DNA of 64,000 nt from Codonopsis lanceolata (Eukaryota > Streptophyta > Magnoliopsida > Asterales > Campanulaceae). Below, in pieces: positions 53,937 to 64,000 of this stretch. The position numbers and the translations under genes are program-made. The notes under the pieces were generated by a model. The model ran no database searches, was not told the DNA's origin, and worked only from the letters and a program-made list of their open reading frames with translations. Where the stretch lies: positions 90,268,295 through 90,332,294 of the forward strand of contig CM028378.1 in NCBI GenBank assembly GCA_013146195.2, written 5' to 3'. Position 1 is the first letter of the stretch. The number at the start of each line of letters is the position of its first letter.

Positions 53937-54793
53937 TTAACCTGAATCTCCAATAAATCCATGAATTAAGTTTGTATAGAACTCTTGAATCTTCCAATCA
54001 TACTCTACGCATTTAAAGGACTTCATTTGATTTCTTTGACACTTGATATTTTGTTTAATGACGAACTCTTCATGCTTGATCATCCTTGCTTGAAACTTCC
54101 AACTCTCGAACCAATCATCACATATCTCATCCAAACTCGAGCTTGCTAAGATCACATCATTCTCCCTCTCTTCAAAAGGATTTGTCCTCAAATTCGGACC
54201 TACATCAAAGGAAGAAGATCACTAACATTGAAAGTCGCACTAACATTATACTCACCTCGAAGATCCAACTTGTAAGCATTATTGTTGATTCCCTCAAGTA
54301 CTTGGAAGGATCCATCTCCTCTTGGCATTAACTTAGATTTCCTTTGGTTTGGAAACCTCTCCTTTCACATGTGTAACCATACCCAATCACTAGGCTCAAA
54401 GATCAACCTAACAACTTTCATCTTTTGCATATCCATGTTTATCATTAATGAATCCTGCAACAATAAGAAATTATAACCAGAGTGCAATCTCAAGGATAAA
54501 TATCCTTTATGCTCTTCATTCAAACTATAGGTTAAAACATGCATATAATCATTAACAATATGAATTTCATCACCTTTACAAGGTTTAACATGCTTAACAC
54601 AAGTTGTCTCTTTCCATGAATCCTTATGTAACTCATGCAGCCCATAAATCTTATGAAAGAATAATGCGATATAGAAATCATCATCTAGTTTGTGACATGC
54701 ACCAAGATAATTAATCAATGAAAAATTATGCACTTTCACAATTGTAGGACTCATGTAATAACGAAATCTAGACACACCATGCACATCTACCAA
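53937..54793 (-). pseudogene. Ty3/gypsy integrase C-terminal remnant (copy 2)
   Basis: Counterpart of 2923-3933. It shares RYYMSPTIVKVHNFSLINYL and FEPSDWVWLHM. Lesions differ from copy 1: here a TGA replaces Arg in HMRKERF, while the TAA after KERF in copy 1 is absent. A one-base deletion near 54206 shifts the frame after FNVSDLLP. Confidence 0.68.
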
Positions 54794-55430
54794 TTCAACA
54801 CCTAATTAATAAGACATCATGGCATATATTGACAATCTCATCGTATGACTTATGATATCCTATATTCAGATTTACCTTCATACTATTATGCATAGAAATC
54901 TTCACAAGATGAACTCTAGTATTATTGTCCTATTATTTTAAGGCATAATAGTATGCCCTTCCAATGGATTCCCATAAAAGGCATAAAAAATGTCTTTCTA
55001 CAGGGATCATATTACCAAAATGCCTAATGGGACACCTAATTTTCGAGTCCCTACTACCCGTAAGGGCTAAATAGACACATAGCCCTTCAATTCATATAAT
55101 ATCACCTCATCCAAACATCATCACTAGTCTACAACCATCATTATCACCTAGCTCTCATGCCACTCCCGAACCACAACGACTCCACCACATTTACTACTAA
55201 TATGCCTCCCTTGCCTACGAGTCACCTCTTCCCCACCACCAAAGCACCATCACCTCCTCCTCCCATACCACCACCATTACCAATCCCTAAACATGCAGAA
55301 TCAAACTTTCACCACTAATCCCCTACCATGCCACTGTTACTACCATACTTGCCACACCCCTCCATTGCCACCAACCTTTCTTCTCCATCGGCCATCATGA
55401 TCATGCCTCAACCCTCACACAACAAGCTAA

Positions 55431-55920
55431 CACTACAACCACAAAAACAAAATCTGCATTTTAGAGATGGACATTTAGAAAAAGAAAATATTTGGTCTCT
55501 AAATTAGAGTCCGATCAAGTTTACTTTATAAATTAAAGACAAACAAGATACCGAGTAGTAGTAGAAGTCGTGTAGATATGTTGGCGACAGTGGTGGTGGT
55601 GGTATAGTACAACAAAATTAGACATTCACAATTTTTAAATATACATCGTATTTGGATAATTTTACACAACGTTTTTAAACAAACATTGTATTTGAGTTAT
55701 TTTACACAATGTTTTTTAACAAACGTTGTATTGAGATAATTTTATAGAACGTTTCTTCTCTAAACATAAATTAGACAACGTTTTACACAACATTTTTATT
55801 TAACGTTGTATTTGGGCCATGTTCCATGATGTGTTTTTCTGGCAAACATTGTATTTAAGTAATTTCTCACAACATTTTTCCTCTCAAGTCTCAACGTTGC
55901 TAATTAGATCTTGACAAAGT
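55431..55920 (+). mobile_element. CACTA transposon end with subterminal repeats (copy 2)
   Basis: CACTACAACCACAAAAAC after TAA, then the same GAGATGGACATTTAG and six subterminal ACAACGTT/AACATTGT units as copy 1 (4455-4930). It is part of the duplicated block, not an independent insertion. Confidence 0.6.
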
Positions 55921-56854
55921 TTATTAAATAAAATATTGTTTTAATTGAGTGGATTTATTTTTCCTTTCCCGCTCTCAGCCCTTTTGCGCGGTATCAATTG
56001 TGGCCCCCCCTTCACAATATTTTCCTCCACCCTGTTACACATACTTTTCACAATATACTGGCCCCCTCTCCTTTTTCTTGCACATTTGCTCTAACAGCAC
56101 GACATGCATACGGATCCAACATTGCTCTAAATCTATGGTAATCATCTCTCTTTCTCTTTTTGTCCCCAAGTGATCTCTCCTTCCCTAGTTGTGCCCTAAT
56201 CTTGATTTCATAATTGTGCCCTATTTTTAATTAATTGTTGATTTTTCAGATTGCAGAAGCTCTACTCTTTCCCTCAAATCTTTGTCTTGTTGACCAGTCA
56301 CAATTCATCAGGTAAGCATTACACACGATCTATCTCTCCCCCCCCCCAAATTTGTGCCCTAACCTTGCTTGCATAATGTGCCCTAACTTTCTTTACACAA
56401 TTGAGAGTCCCAGTTGATTTCCCCAAAATGCAGAAGCACGATTCTCACTTTGTAATCTAGATATATCCACACTTGTACTCCCTGCTCTTGGTACCTCCTA
56501 TTGAGCGGTAGATTTGGGGTAGAACCATAGATCTTTAATGGACTTTGTTATTGGTTCCTAAAGTGAAATTTTAATCTTGATAAACATGATATTTTTTGCT
56601 GGTATGCCTTGTTATGCTCATACTAGTGCCCTAGAGAAGATATTCGTTATTTTCTATGTAGCTTAGATGAACTGGTTTAAATATTTAAATACTTTTTTGA
56701 TGTTCAATTCTTGGTACCTATTTTATATATGTTAATTGGTTGTGGAACCGATAATCATATACTCATATGCCTAATGAAGCTCGTTTTGCTAGCTGGACAC
56801 TCAATTGAGAAAGAAAGATGTTAGTAAGTGGAGTGTTGCTTAATTTATTGCAAA

Positions 56855-59419
56855 TGTGGCGACCCCGACCCCCGACCCGAGATGGGACCGCGGACCGGAG
56901 CGCCAAACAATACGAGACAAGAAAGGAAGAACATGCAAGGACACAAAATTATTTTAAAACTGACGTGACGCAACATTTCAGTCGCAAAAGAACTCGACAC
57001 TAAAGGTCGGTATTTTCAAAATCATTTCACCTGATAAAACAGTTAAACAATAAATCCAAGTCTTCGGCGACACTACAGCCGGAACCCAAGCTAAGCAGTA
57101 AATATGACAAGGAAATAAATAAGAGCTAATGGGATGCTCAGCGGAAGTCTAAACGTAGTGAACGCTAACAAGGTATACAAGGCACGGCTAACACAATTGC
57201 CGGCATCAAGAGAAGTATAAGTACTACAAGAGTTAATACTACAGTAGTCAACAGGAATACACGAGTACAAGTCTATACAATCCCAAGCATAGTCTAGATG
57301 ACTAGCTTATACCCAACGTCCTTGCAAAATACAAAAGAAGAGAAGAGGACTTCTAGAACCACCTCTTCACCCGAAAAAGCCTGATCAAAAGGGAACTAAG
57401 GTGAACGAGCACCGCGAGCCTCAACGGGAGGGTCCTGTCCTGCAAGGATCTAAAAAAAAATACAGGGGAACGGGTAAGTCATAATGACTCGTAAGCTATC
57501 AATCATGCATGACATGGCATTATGCAACACGTTAACCAAGACAATATTTCAATCATGTAGATCAATTATCTAAGATGCACATTATTGCACATAGTTCACA
57601 TAATATGAGGATATAGAGTTGGGCCGCTTCGTAGACCTGCAAAACAGACACCTTCGGTAGCGTGCGGTTATCGATGGGTGTGATAATACATCGATCTTCC
57701 GAGAATATGCTCGGGATAACAGTAGTCAATCTCAATGGGCGCGTATTGGTTGGCCAAGGAGAGCTCTTCCCCACTGTGGCCAGCAGTGGAGGGTGTGTGC
57801 GGTAGCAAGTATGCCAGCTGGACTCATGCAATGCCAAGTAGTATTTACTCAACAATCAATCAGTATGGAACGAGTCCGACAAGAGCGTCCTCGTTCAAGA
57901 TTAGTATATAATCTCATCAATAAACAATCAAGATTGAGCTCGACAAGAGCGAACTCAACATATATCAAGTATGCATTTATTATGTCACAAGGATACAAGC
58001 ATGACAGTCAATCCATTTCAATAGTCTAGAATTAGTTTTCTAGTGTAACGCATGTAATAACGTCGTAGGGATTAATCATTGAGCCGGTATTGTTCGATAG
58101 CTTACTAATGTCGACTCCGTTGAGTCCTTTCTATAAATCCAAGCTTGTAGAGTTAAAATACTATTTGCATTTCCAACTCTTTTCTAAGTTATCGCATTGA
58201 TTAATCTAGGTCATTAATCCAATTAATAACCTTAGCTAAGAATAAATTCAAGTTCCCAATTCATGGAACCCTAGAATCACGTTTTTCCCAAATAATGATC
58301 GAAAGTCTATGACCCAAGAATAATAGTTATTTCTAATGTAGTATAGAACACTTTTACTTCTAGGCTTGGTGTCCAAATCGAAACATTTGCATTCATAGTC
58401 TATAATTTCCAGATTTTCATACTCTCAAAAATACTCCAGTATCATGGTAGAAATCAGGGAGAACAATGATTTAGACATGAGAGAAGGGAAGCAAGAGGGG
58501 GTAGCATGTTATCTCTAACATGGACCTAAGGGAAATTGATAGCTTACCTCAAGCCAAGCAAAAGACGAAGCAAGAAAAACCGATCGGTGTCGAACGCTCG
58601 TCTCGACGGCGGCTACGCAACGGCGGTCTTGGAATCGCAAGTGGGTCTTGAAATCTCTTGGAATCAAACCCTCACGCACGTATCTCACCGAGACTCTCAC
58701 GCACAAGTTCGCCCTAGACCAGAGAAGAAGAAGAAGAAGAAGAAATGAGTCGTGAAATGAAAGACTAGAGCTGATGTAGAGAAATCAGCTTGATTAAGTG
58801 TTAATGAGGAACACTTGTCAAATGATGAGTGATAGGAATAGGTTTAGTAATCTTAATTAGGCTTAGATTAGGCTAATAAGACTCTAATACAAGTGGTTTA
58901 AGTCACTAATGGTAGAGGTTTAGTAAGGGTAAGATCGTAATCAGCCAATGTTGCAGAAAAATCCCGTTTTGCTGGAAATTCCTTCAGTTCGGTTGTAATG
59001 GCCGAAATTCCATCATTTTGTTCGGTTATGGTGGCCGAACAAAGCCCAAAATGTTCGGTTGGCAGAGTAGAACGATTCCTCAGGCCATACGTTAGGTCAA
59101 ACAGGTCCAGATTTGCACGTATAGCGCGTACAAGGCATAAACAACTCAAAGAAGCATTAGAATGAGTATCAAAGGTCTTAAAAACAATGATAAAAGTCTC
59201 TCAAGGTCTTGGCTAAGTCCAAAAGATCAAAGCCCGAGCAAGAACAAGTCAATCTAGAGCATGCAAGGCAATAGGCGTTCGATACGACAATTACGGTTCG
59301 ATCAAGGAATGCAATCGAGTCAATCATGTTAGGGATACTACTAGCATGTTAAATACATGTTCTAATCATGTTAAACAAGTATGGAAGACAAGTATACAAG
59401 TAGGTTTCGGGTTCTCACA
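56855..59419 (-). repeat. 3' LTR of the chromodomain gypsy element (2565 bp)
   Basis: On the element's strand it begins TGTGAGAACCC at 59419, straight after the polypurine tract, and ends GGGGTCGCCACA at 56855. It was inserted after GCAAA in the duplicated block; the right target copy is outside the window. It shares its terminus and several internal stretches (CCACAGTGGGGAAG near 57770) with LTR A/B. A (GAA)n run lies at 58722-58745. An inverted pair TTCGG...CCGAA near 58985-59043 sits where LTR A/B have a palindrome. Confidence 0.88.
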
Positions 59420-59431
59420 TCCTCCCCCACT
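59420..59431 (-). other. Polypurine tract
   Basis: AGTGGGGGAGGA on the minus strand, immediately upstream of the 3' LTR start. It primes plus-strand DNA synthesis in LTR retroelements. Confidence 0.85.
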
Positions 59432-60549
59432 TAAAGGAATTTAGTCCCTAAATTCATACCAGAATCAGCAAATAGGAAAGGATATCTCTCTTTCATATCG
59501 AGCTCGGTTTCCCAAGTAGCTTCCTCAATGTCATGGTTCCTCCATAAGACTTTGACTAATGGAATCCTTTTCGTTCTCAAGATTTGCTCCTTAGTATCAA
59601 GAATCCTCACCGGTCTTTCATCATAGGAAAGATCAGGTTCGAATGTGATCTCATCGTAAACAAGGACATGCGATTCATCTTTCAAGTATTTTCGTAGCAT
59701 CGAGACATGGAATACATCGTGAACATCCGATAACGAAGGTGGCAATGCTAATCGATACGCCAAGGATCCAATCCTTTCTAAGATCTCAAATGGCCCAATA
59801 AATCTAGGTGAAAGTTTGCCTTTCTTCCCAAATCGCTTAGTACCGCGCCGGGGCGATACTTTCAAGAATACATGATCACCAACCTGAAACTCTAAGTCAC
59901 GTCTCCGGTTGTCTGCATAGCTTTTCTGTCTACTTTGAGCTGTAAGCAATCTGTCTCTAATCAGCTTCACACTCTCAGCTGATTGTTGCACCATCTCTGA
60001 ACCCCATAGCTTAGCTTCACCAACTTCATCCCAGCAAATCGGTGAACGACACTTACGCCCATACAAAGCTTCATATGGCGCCATTTCAATACTGGACTGG
60101 TAACTGTTGTTATAAGCAAATTCAGCTAATGGCAAATGAGAATCCCAACTACCTTTGAAATCCATGGCACAAGCACGCAGTAAGTCCTCTAATACTTGGA
60201 TCAATCTCTCAGATTGTCCATCAGATTGTGGGTGAAAAGCCGTACTGAAATTCAACTTCGTCCCCAAAGCCTCTTGTAAAGCATGCCAAAATCTAGAAGT
60301 AAACCTGGGATCTCTATCCGATACAATGCTCACTGGAACACCATGTAGTCTCACGATATCCTGAACATACAATGTTGCCAACTGACTCAAACTATAAGTC
60401 ATCGCAATAGGAATAAAATGTGAAGATTTAGTCAATCTATCCACAACAACCCATACTGCATCAAAACCTCGACGAGTACGTGGCAATCCCGTCACGAAAT
60501 CCATGGTGATATGCTCCCACTTCCACTCCGGTATCTCAAGTGGCTGCAA
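59431..60549 (-). pseudogene. Gypsy integrase core and chromodomain
   Basis: 372 codons. Catalytic core: the first Asp in HITMDFVTGLPRTRRGFDAV, the second in IVSDRDPRFTSRFWHALQEA and the Glu in DGQSERLIQVLEDLL, so D-D-E is complete. GPFEILERIGSLAYRLALP is the C-terminal domain. The end (RPVRILDTKEQILRTKRIPL, LWRNHDIEEATWE, ERYPFLF) is a chromodomain, which in chromoviruses directs insertion towards certain chromatin. Overlaps the upstream frame by 14 bp through a single-base frame change; otherwise open to its natural stop at 59431. Confidence 0.9.
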
Positions 60550-61843
60550 TAAACCGGCAGGTCTCTAGGTGTTCAGCTTTCACCTGTTGACATGTCAAAC
60601 ATCTAGATACATACTCCGCGATCTCTCTCTTCATTCCATTCCACCAAAACTGTCTTTTCAAGTCCCTATACATTTTAGTACTCCCTGGATGTATAGTGTA
60701 CTTGGCCTTGTGAGCCTCATCAAGAACCATACGCTTAACCCCATCGGTGGCAGGAACGCAAACTCTACCTCGAAAAGTCAAAATCCCATCGGTGTTCATA
60801 GCAAACTCCGGCGTCTTACCATCAACCAAACCATCAATAATCTTCTTCAATTCAGGATCAGTAGCCTGAGCTTCCTTAATCAACCCAAACAAAGCAGGCG
60901 TAGCACGCACACTAGCAAAGATAACACTATGCTCTCTCACAACTGGACTCCATTCGCGGACATCCTCGAGCATCTTCCATTCTCTAATCATCAAGCAAGA
61001 CATGTACACTTTCCTACTCAAGGCATCGGCAACAACGTTAGCCTTCCCCGGATGATACAAGATAGTACAGTCGTGATCCTTAAGCTTCTCCATCCATCGT
61101 CTCTGTCGCATGTTCAACTCCTTCTGCGAGAAGAGATACTTCAAACTCTTGTGATCAGTGAATATCTCAAACTTAGCTCCATAAAGATAATGCTTCCACT
61201 TATGAAGTGCAAATATGATGGCGGCCAACTCGAGATCATGCGTCGGATAATTCTGTTCATGAGGTGATAGCTTCCTCGAAGCATAGGCAATGACTCTCCC
61301 ATTCTGCATAAGCACGCAACCCAAACCTTCTAGTGAAGCGTCGCTATAGATAACAAAGTTCTCCGAACCATTTGGCAATGCTAAGATAGGAGTTGTAGTC
61401 AACCTTCTCTTCAATTCCTGAAAACTAGCCTCGCACTTATCACTCCATACAAAAGAAGAATTCTTCTGTGTCAATTTAGTCATTGGAGTAGCGATCTTCG
61501 AAAACCCCTCGATAAACCTACGGTAATAACCTGCCAAGCCCAAGAAACTACGGACTTCGGTCACCGTACTAGGCGTCTTCCACTTAGTAATCGCCTCAAC
61601 CTTAGATGGATCCACTGCTATACCATCACTAGACACCACGTGTCCTAGAAAAGCAACTTGTTCCAGCCAGAAAGCACACTTACTGAATTTCGCGTAAAGC
61701 TTCTTCTCACGCAAGATCGAAAGAACCTCTCTCAAGTGAATCTCATGCTCCTCTCGTGACTTCGAGTACACGAGGATATCATCAATAAACACAACCACAA
61801 AGCAATCAAGATATTCATGAAACACCCTATTCATTAAATCCAT
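60536..61843 (-). pseudogene. Gypsy RT (3' half), RNase H and integrase zinc domain
   Basis: 435 codons. RT active site FIDDILVYS near the start; thumb GHVVSSDGIAVDPSKVEAI and SFLGLAGYYRRFIEGFSKIA. RNase H has IYSDASLEGLGCVLMQNG, DLELAAIIFALHKWKHYLYG, FTDHKSLKYLF and NVVADALSRK (D-E-D-D complete). Integrase zinc finger: HKAKYTIHPGSTKMYRD with CLTC. The frame begins within RT because of a one-base deletion near 61843 (upstream reading ends TNAPAVLWI) and ends in a short out-of-frame tail after KAEH. Confidence 0.9.
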
Positions 61844-62823
61844 AAAACTGCAGGTGCATTCGTCAAACCAAAAGGCATAACCACGAACTCATAATGGCCA
61901 TAACGTGTACGAAAGGCTGTCTTAGGAACATCCTCCTCTCGAACTCTTAACTGATAATAGCCACTCCTCAAGTCAAACTTGGAATAAACAACTGAGCCTC
62001 GAAGTTGATCAAAGAGATCATCAATATGTGGCAAGGGATACCGATTCTTGATAGTAACCTGGTTCAACTGTCGATAATCTATGCAAAGTCGTAAACTACC
62101 ATCCTTCTTTCTCACGAATAACACCGGGTGACACACTCGGTTTAATGAACTCTCTATCTAGAAGTTCTTGCAACGCTCTTTCAATTCTCTCAACTCAACT
62201 GGGCCATTAGAAGGCGCTCTAGATATAGGCGAAGTTCCTGGCAAAAGCTCAATGCAAAACTCTAACTCTCGGTCGGGAGGCAATGCATAATCGGTAGAAA
62301 AGACATCTGGAAATTCACTAACTACCGGAACATCTTCTAGTTTAGCAGTCGAGACACTAGTATCAAGCACGCAAGCTAAATACCCCGTACAACCCCGAGA
62401 TAAGAGTTGTCTAGCACGTAAAGCAGAAATAACATGTATACCTTTCATAGCATGATCACCCATAAACACGAACTCCGGAATACCGGGCATGGAAAAAGTG
62501 ACTCTCTTACGACGGCAATCTACTAAAGCATGATTCGCACAAAGCCAATCCATACCAAGAATCACATCAAAGTCTCGAATAGGCAATACTACCAAATCAG
62601 CATGCAAGACTAGATCATTAACAAGCACGTCGCAATCTCTATAAACCTCAGACGCCAATAAGCATTCACCCAATGGTGTAGACACCTCAAGCACGTAAGG
62701 CAACTGAGCAGGTAATACACATAAATGCTCTATGAAATGCGATGCGACATAAGAATGAGTAGAACCGGGATCAATAAGAACTCGAGCTCTATGACCGAAG
62801 AGAGAGAGAATACCTCCGATCAC
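61834..62823 (-). pseudogene. Gypsy protease and RT N-terminal half
   Basis: 62158-62823 holds the aspartic protease (RARVLIDPGSTHSYVASHF; DPG where D-S/T-G is common) and the linker to RT (FPDVFSTDYALPPDRELEFC). It ends ELRELKERCKNF and a stop. 61834-62136 continues RT: VLFVRKKDGSLRLCIDYRQL, RYPLPHIDDLFDQL, VYSKFDLRSGYYQLRVREED and VVMPFGLTNAPAV. Between them some 15 residues normally present are replaced by a short stop-containing piece, suggesting a small deletion with frame change. Confidence 0.85.
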
Positions 62824-62913
62824 ATGTGTAGACTCGGGAACACCTTGTTGATCGAGTGCAAAGACACGAGCCTGCGCCTTAGGACGCCCATCACTATCTT
62901 TTTTGGATCCGGA

Positions 62914-64000
62914 TTACGGAACAGAACCTACGGACTGAGTCGTTCTCGACTTAGGACAATCTCTGAGCTGATGACTAGGATCTCCACAAGCAAGACATGT
63001 GCCAAGCCTATACCTGCACTGCTCGATCGAATGCCCAATCCTATGGCAATGAGAACAAGTCAAAGGTCCGCTACCCTGAGTCGGCTGCTCTTGAGGAGTA
63101 AAAGAACCACTACTACGACTCTCTAACTGTCGTCTAAACTGTCCACCAGACTGTCGTCTATTCTGATTATTAAAGCGACGATTGCCGTGATGGCCGGATC
63201 GATTCCCTGAAGACTGACCTCTCCCTGAATGCTGTGAGGTGACCTGCGAAGACTGCTGCTGAGAAGACTTCTGTCTGTGCTCCTCAATGTCTCGCTCTAT
63301 CTCATATGCACGATCTACTGCGCTCATGTAATCCTCCAACTGAAGAGATAACAATTGTCTCCTAAACTCAGTCTTCAACCCCTTCACAAACTTATGAGTC
63401 CTGTGTCTCTCATCTGGCACTAGTTGTGCACAATAACGGGATAGTTCAGTGAACTTAGCGTATCTTGAGCTGGACATGGTTCCCTGCTCTAGATCTTGGA
63501 ACTCTTTCTCTCGTCGCCGTCTAACCACAACAGGCACGTAAGAAGCCCTAAACTCCATCTCAAAGTTAGGCCATACTTGAGCCACTCGGTTCAACTCCCA
63601 ACTAGCCTGTAAAACCTCCCACCAATGATTGGCGGCTCCTCTAAGCTTATACACAGCTAACACAACCTTCTCCTCATCCGTGCAGTCCAGAACTGCAAAG
63701 ATCTTCTTCAAGTCCTCTAACCATAACTCGGCCATACTAGCATCCGATTCCCCTTCAAATGACGGAGGCTTCTTTTTCAAGAACCTCTCTAAGATAGTAT
63801 TATTTCGCACCCTTGCTTCAGGTATAACTTCATTCCTTGGCGGTGATACTCTCGCATTTGGTTCTGGTAGTGGCGGTACATTCTGACCCTGACCTATCTG
63901 AGCCATTTCGGTCATAAACTCTGTCATGCGGTGATACAAATCTGCCATCTGAGCATTCATGCCCACTGGATTCGGTGGTGGAGGTGGCAACTCCGCCTCA
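62914..64000 (-). pseudogene. Gypsy gag, 5' end outside the window
   Basis: Open from the window edge; the apparent first codon at 63990 is TTG and the frame continues upstream, so the real start is off-window. Contains the gag domain (PPSFEGESDASMAELWLEDL, AANHWWEVL, FEMEFRASYVPVVVRRRREK, KGLKTEFRRQLLSLQLEDY), a Gln/Ser/Arg-rich linker and two CX2CX4HX4C zinc knuckles (CSHCHRIGHSIEQC; CLACGDPSHQLRDC). It stops at TAA 62914-62916. The protease lies in the same frame 90 bases on, so only this stop separates gag from pol. Confidence 0.88.

Larger units (their letters stand above)
53550..56854. repeat. Duplicated block, copy 2, right part
   Basis: From the right target-duplication copy (53550-53564) on, matches 2555-5872, including a short internal extra stretch (~53697-53720) and the loss of some 40 bp near 2700-2745. 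It ends at 56854 (GCAAA), where the chromodomain gypsy LTR starts. Confidence 0.88.
59431..64000 (-). mobile_element. Chromodomain Ty3/gypsy (Del/Tekay-like) element, internal region, partial
   Basis: Minus-strand order from the window edge: gag, protease, RT, RNase H, integrase, chromodomain, polypurine tract, LTR. The 2.6-kb LTR, two zinc knuckles in gag and a C-terminal chromodomain point to the Del/Tekay branch of chromoviruses. Lesions are few: one stop between gag and protease, a deletion/frameshift at the RT start, one-base shifts at 61840 and 60545. The 5' LTR and primer site lie beyond 64000. Confidence 0.9.

Noticed and set aside
60569..61267. 232-codon plus-strand frame
   Set aside because: Antisense to the gypsy RNase H/integrase region, which has clear catalytic motifs on the other strand.
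1..64000. CRISPR arrays, bacterial operons, tRNA or rRNA genes
   Set aside because: No regularly spaced short repeats with unique spacers, no ribosome-binding operon structure and no recognisable tRNA/rRNA sequence; the content is plant nuclear repeat DNA.

Overview
The window is nuclear DNA of a flowering plant, most likely a eudicot. It is an assembled scaffold with one 100-N gap (36726-36825). Almost everything recognisable is transposable-element sequence: L1-type LINEs with a C-terminal RNase H, Ty3/gypsy elements of the Tat and chromodomain (Del/Tekay-like) lineages, ends of a CACTA transposon, a MULE transposase relict, a Tourist-like MITE, a Helitron, and a decayed plant-mobile-domain (PMD) gene with introns. 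No rRNA, tRNA or CRISPR was seen. Species cannot be named from the sequence.

Layout, left to right. 1-1470: 5' end of a minus-strand gypsy element (gag, tRNA-Asp-type primer site, LTR). 1479-5872: first copy of a >4.3 kb block holding a gypsy pol 3' remnant and a CACTA end. 5873-8815: old degenerate DNA with a MULE transposase relict. 8816-24248: a nest in which two partial copies of one long gypsy LTR (A and B), each with the same 81-bp upstream flank, surround LINE-1 (9210-15217, full length, target duplication visible) and LINE-2 (17519-22460, no target duplication). 24249-31303: a PMD-carrying element, with an LTR-like end, a leader and a four-exon PMD pseudogene. 32061-33700: a decayed DUF7745-like gene in the same orientation. 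34074-36725: minus-strand Tat gypsy pol (IN, second RNase H, RNase H, RT) running into the gap.

After the gap: a 679-bp Tourist-like MITE (36924-37602); an old plus-strand LINE relict split by two related small inverted-repeat elements (38340-39306); truncated LINE-3 (39307-41140); a short fragment resembling the start of an MCTP C2-domain gene (41855-41968); and a candidate multi-exon host gene on the minus strand (43575-46209) with a 1.2-kb Helitron in an intron. From 46768 the second copy of the left-hand block appears, split by full-length LINE-4 (47844-53549) and cut at 56855 by a chromodomain gypsy element whose 3' LTR, pol and gag run off the right edge.

Relative ages can be read from the nesting. 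LTR A predates LINE-1 and LINE-2; the duplicated block predates LINE-4 and the right-hand gypsy element; the LINE relict predates the inverted-repeat pair. LINE-1 is the least damaged element, with ORF1 open and ORF2 broken by one apparent frameshift. The four LINEs share a recognisable 3' tail even where their coding parts have diverged.
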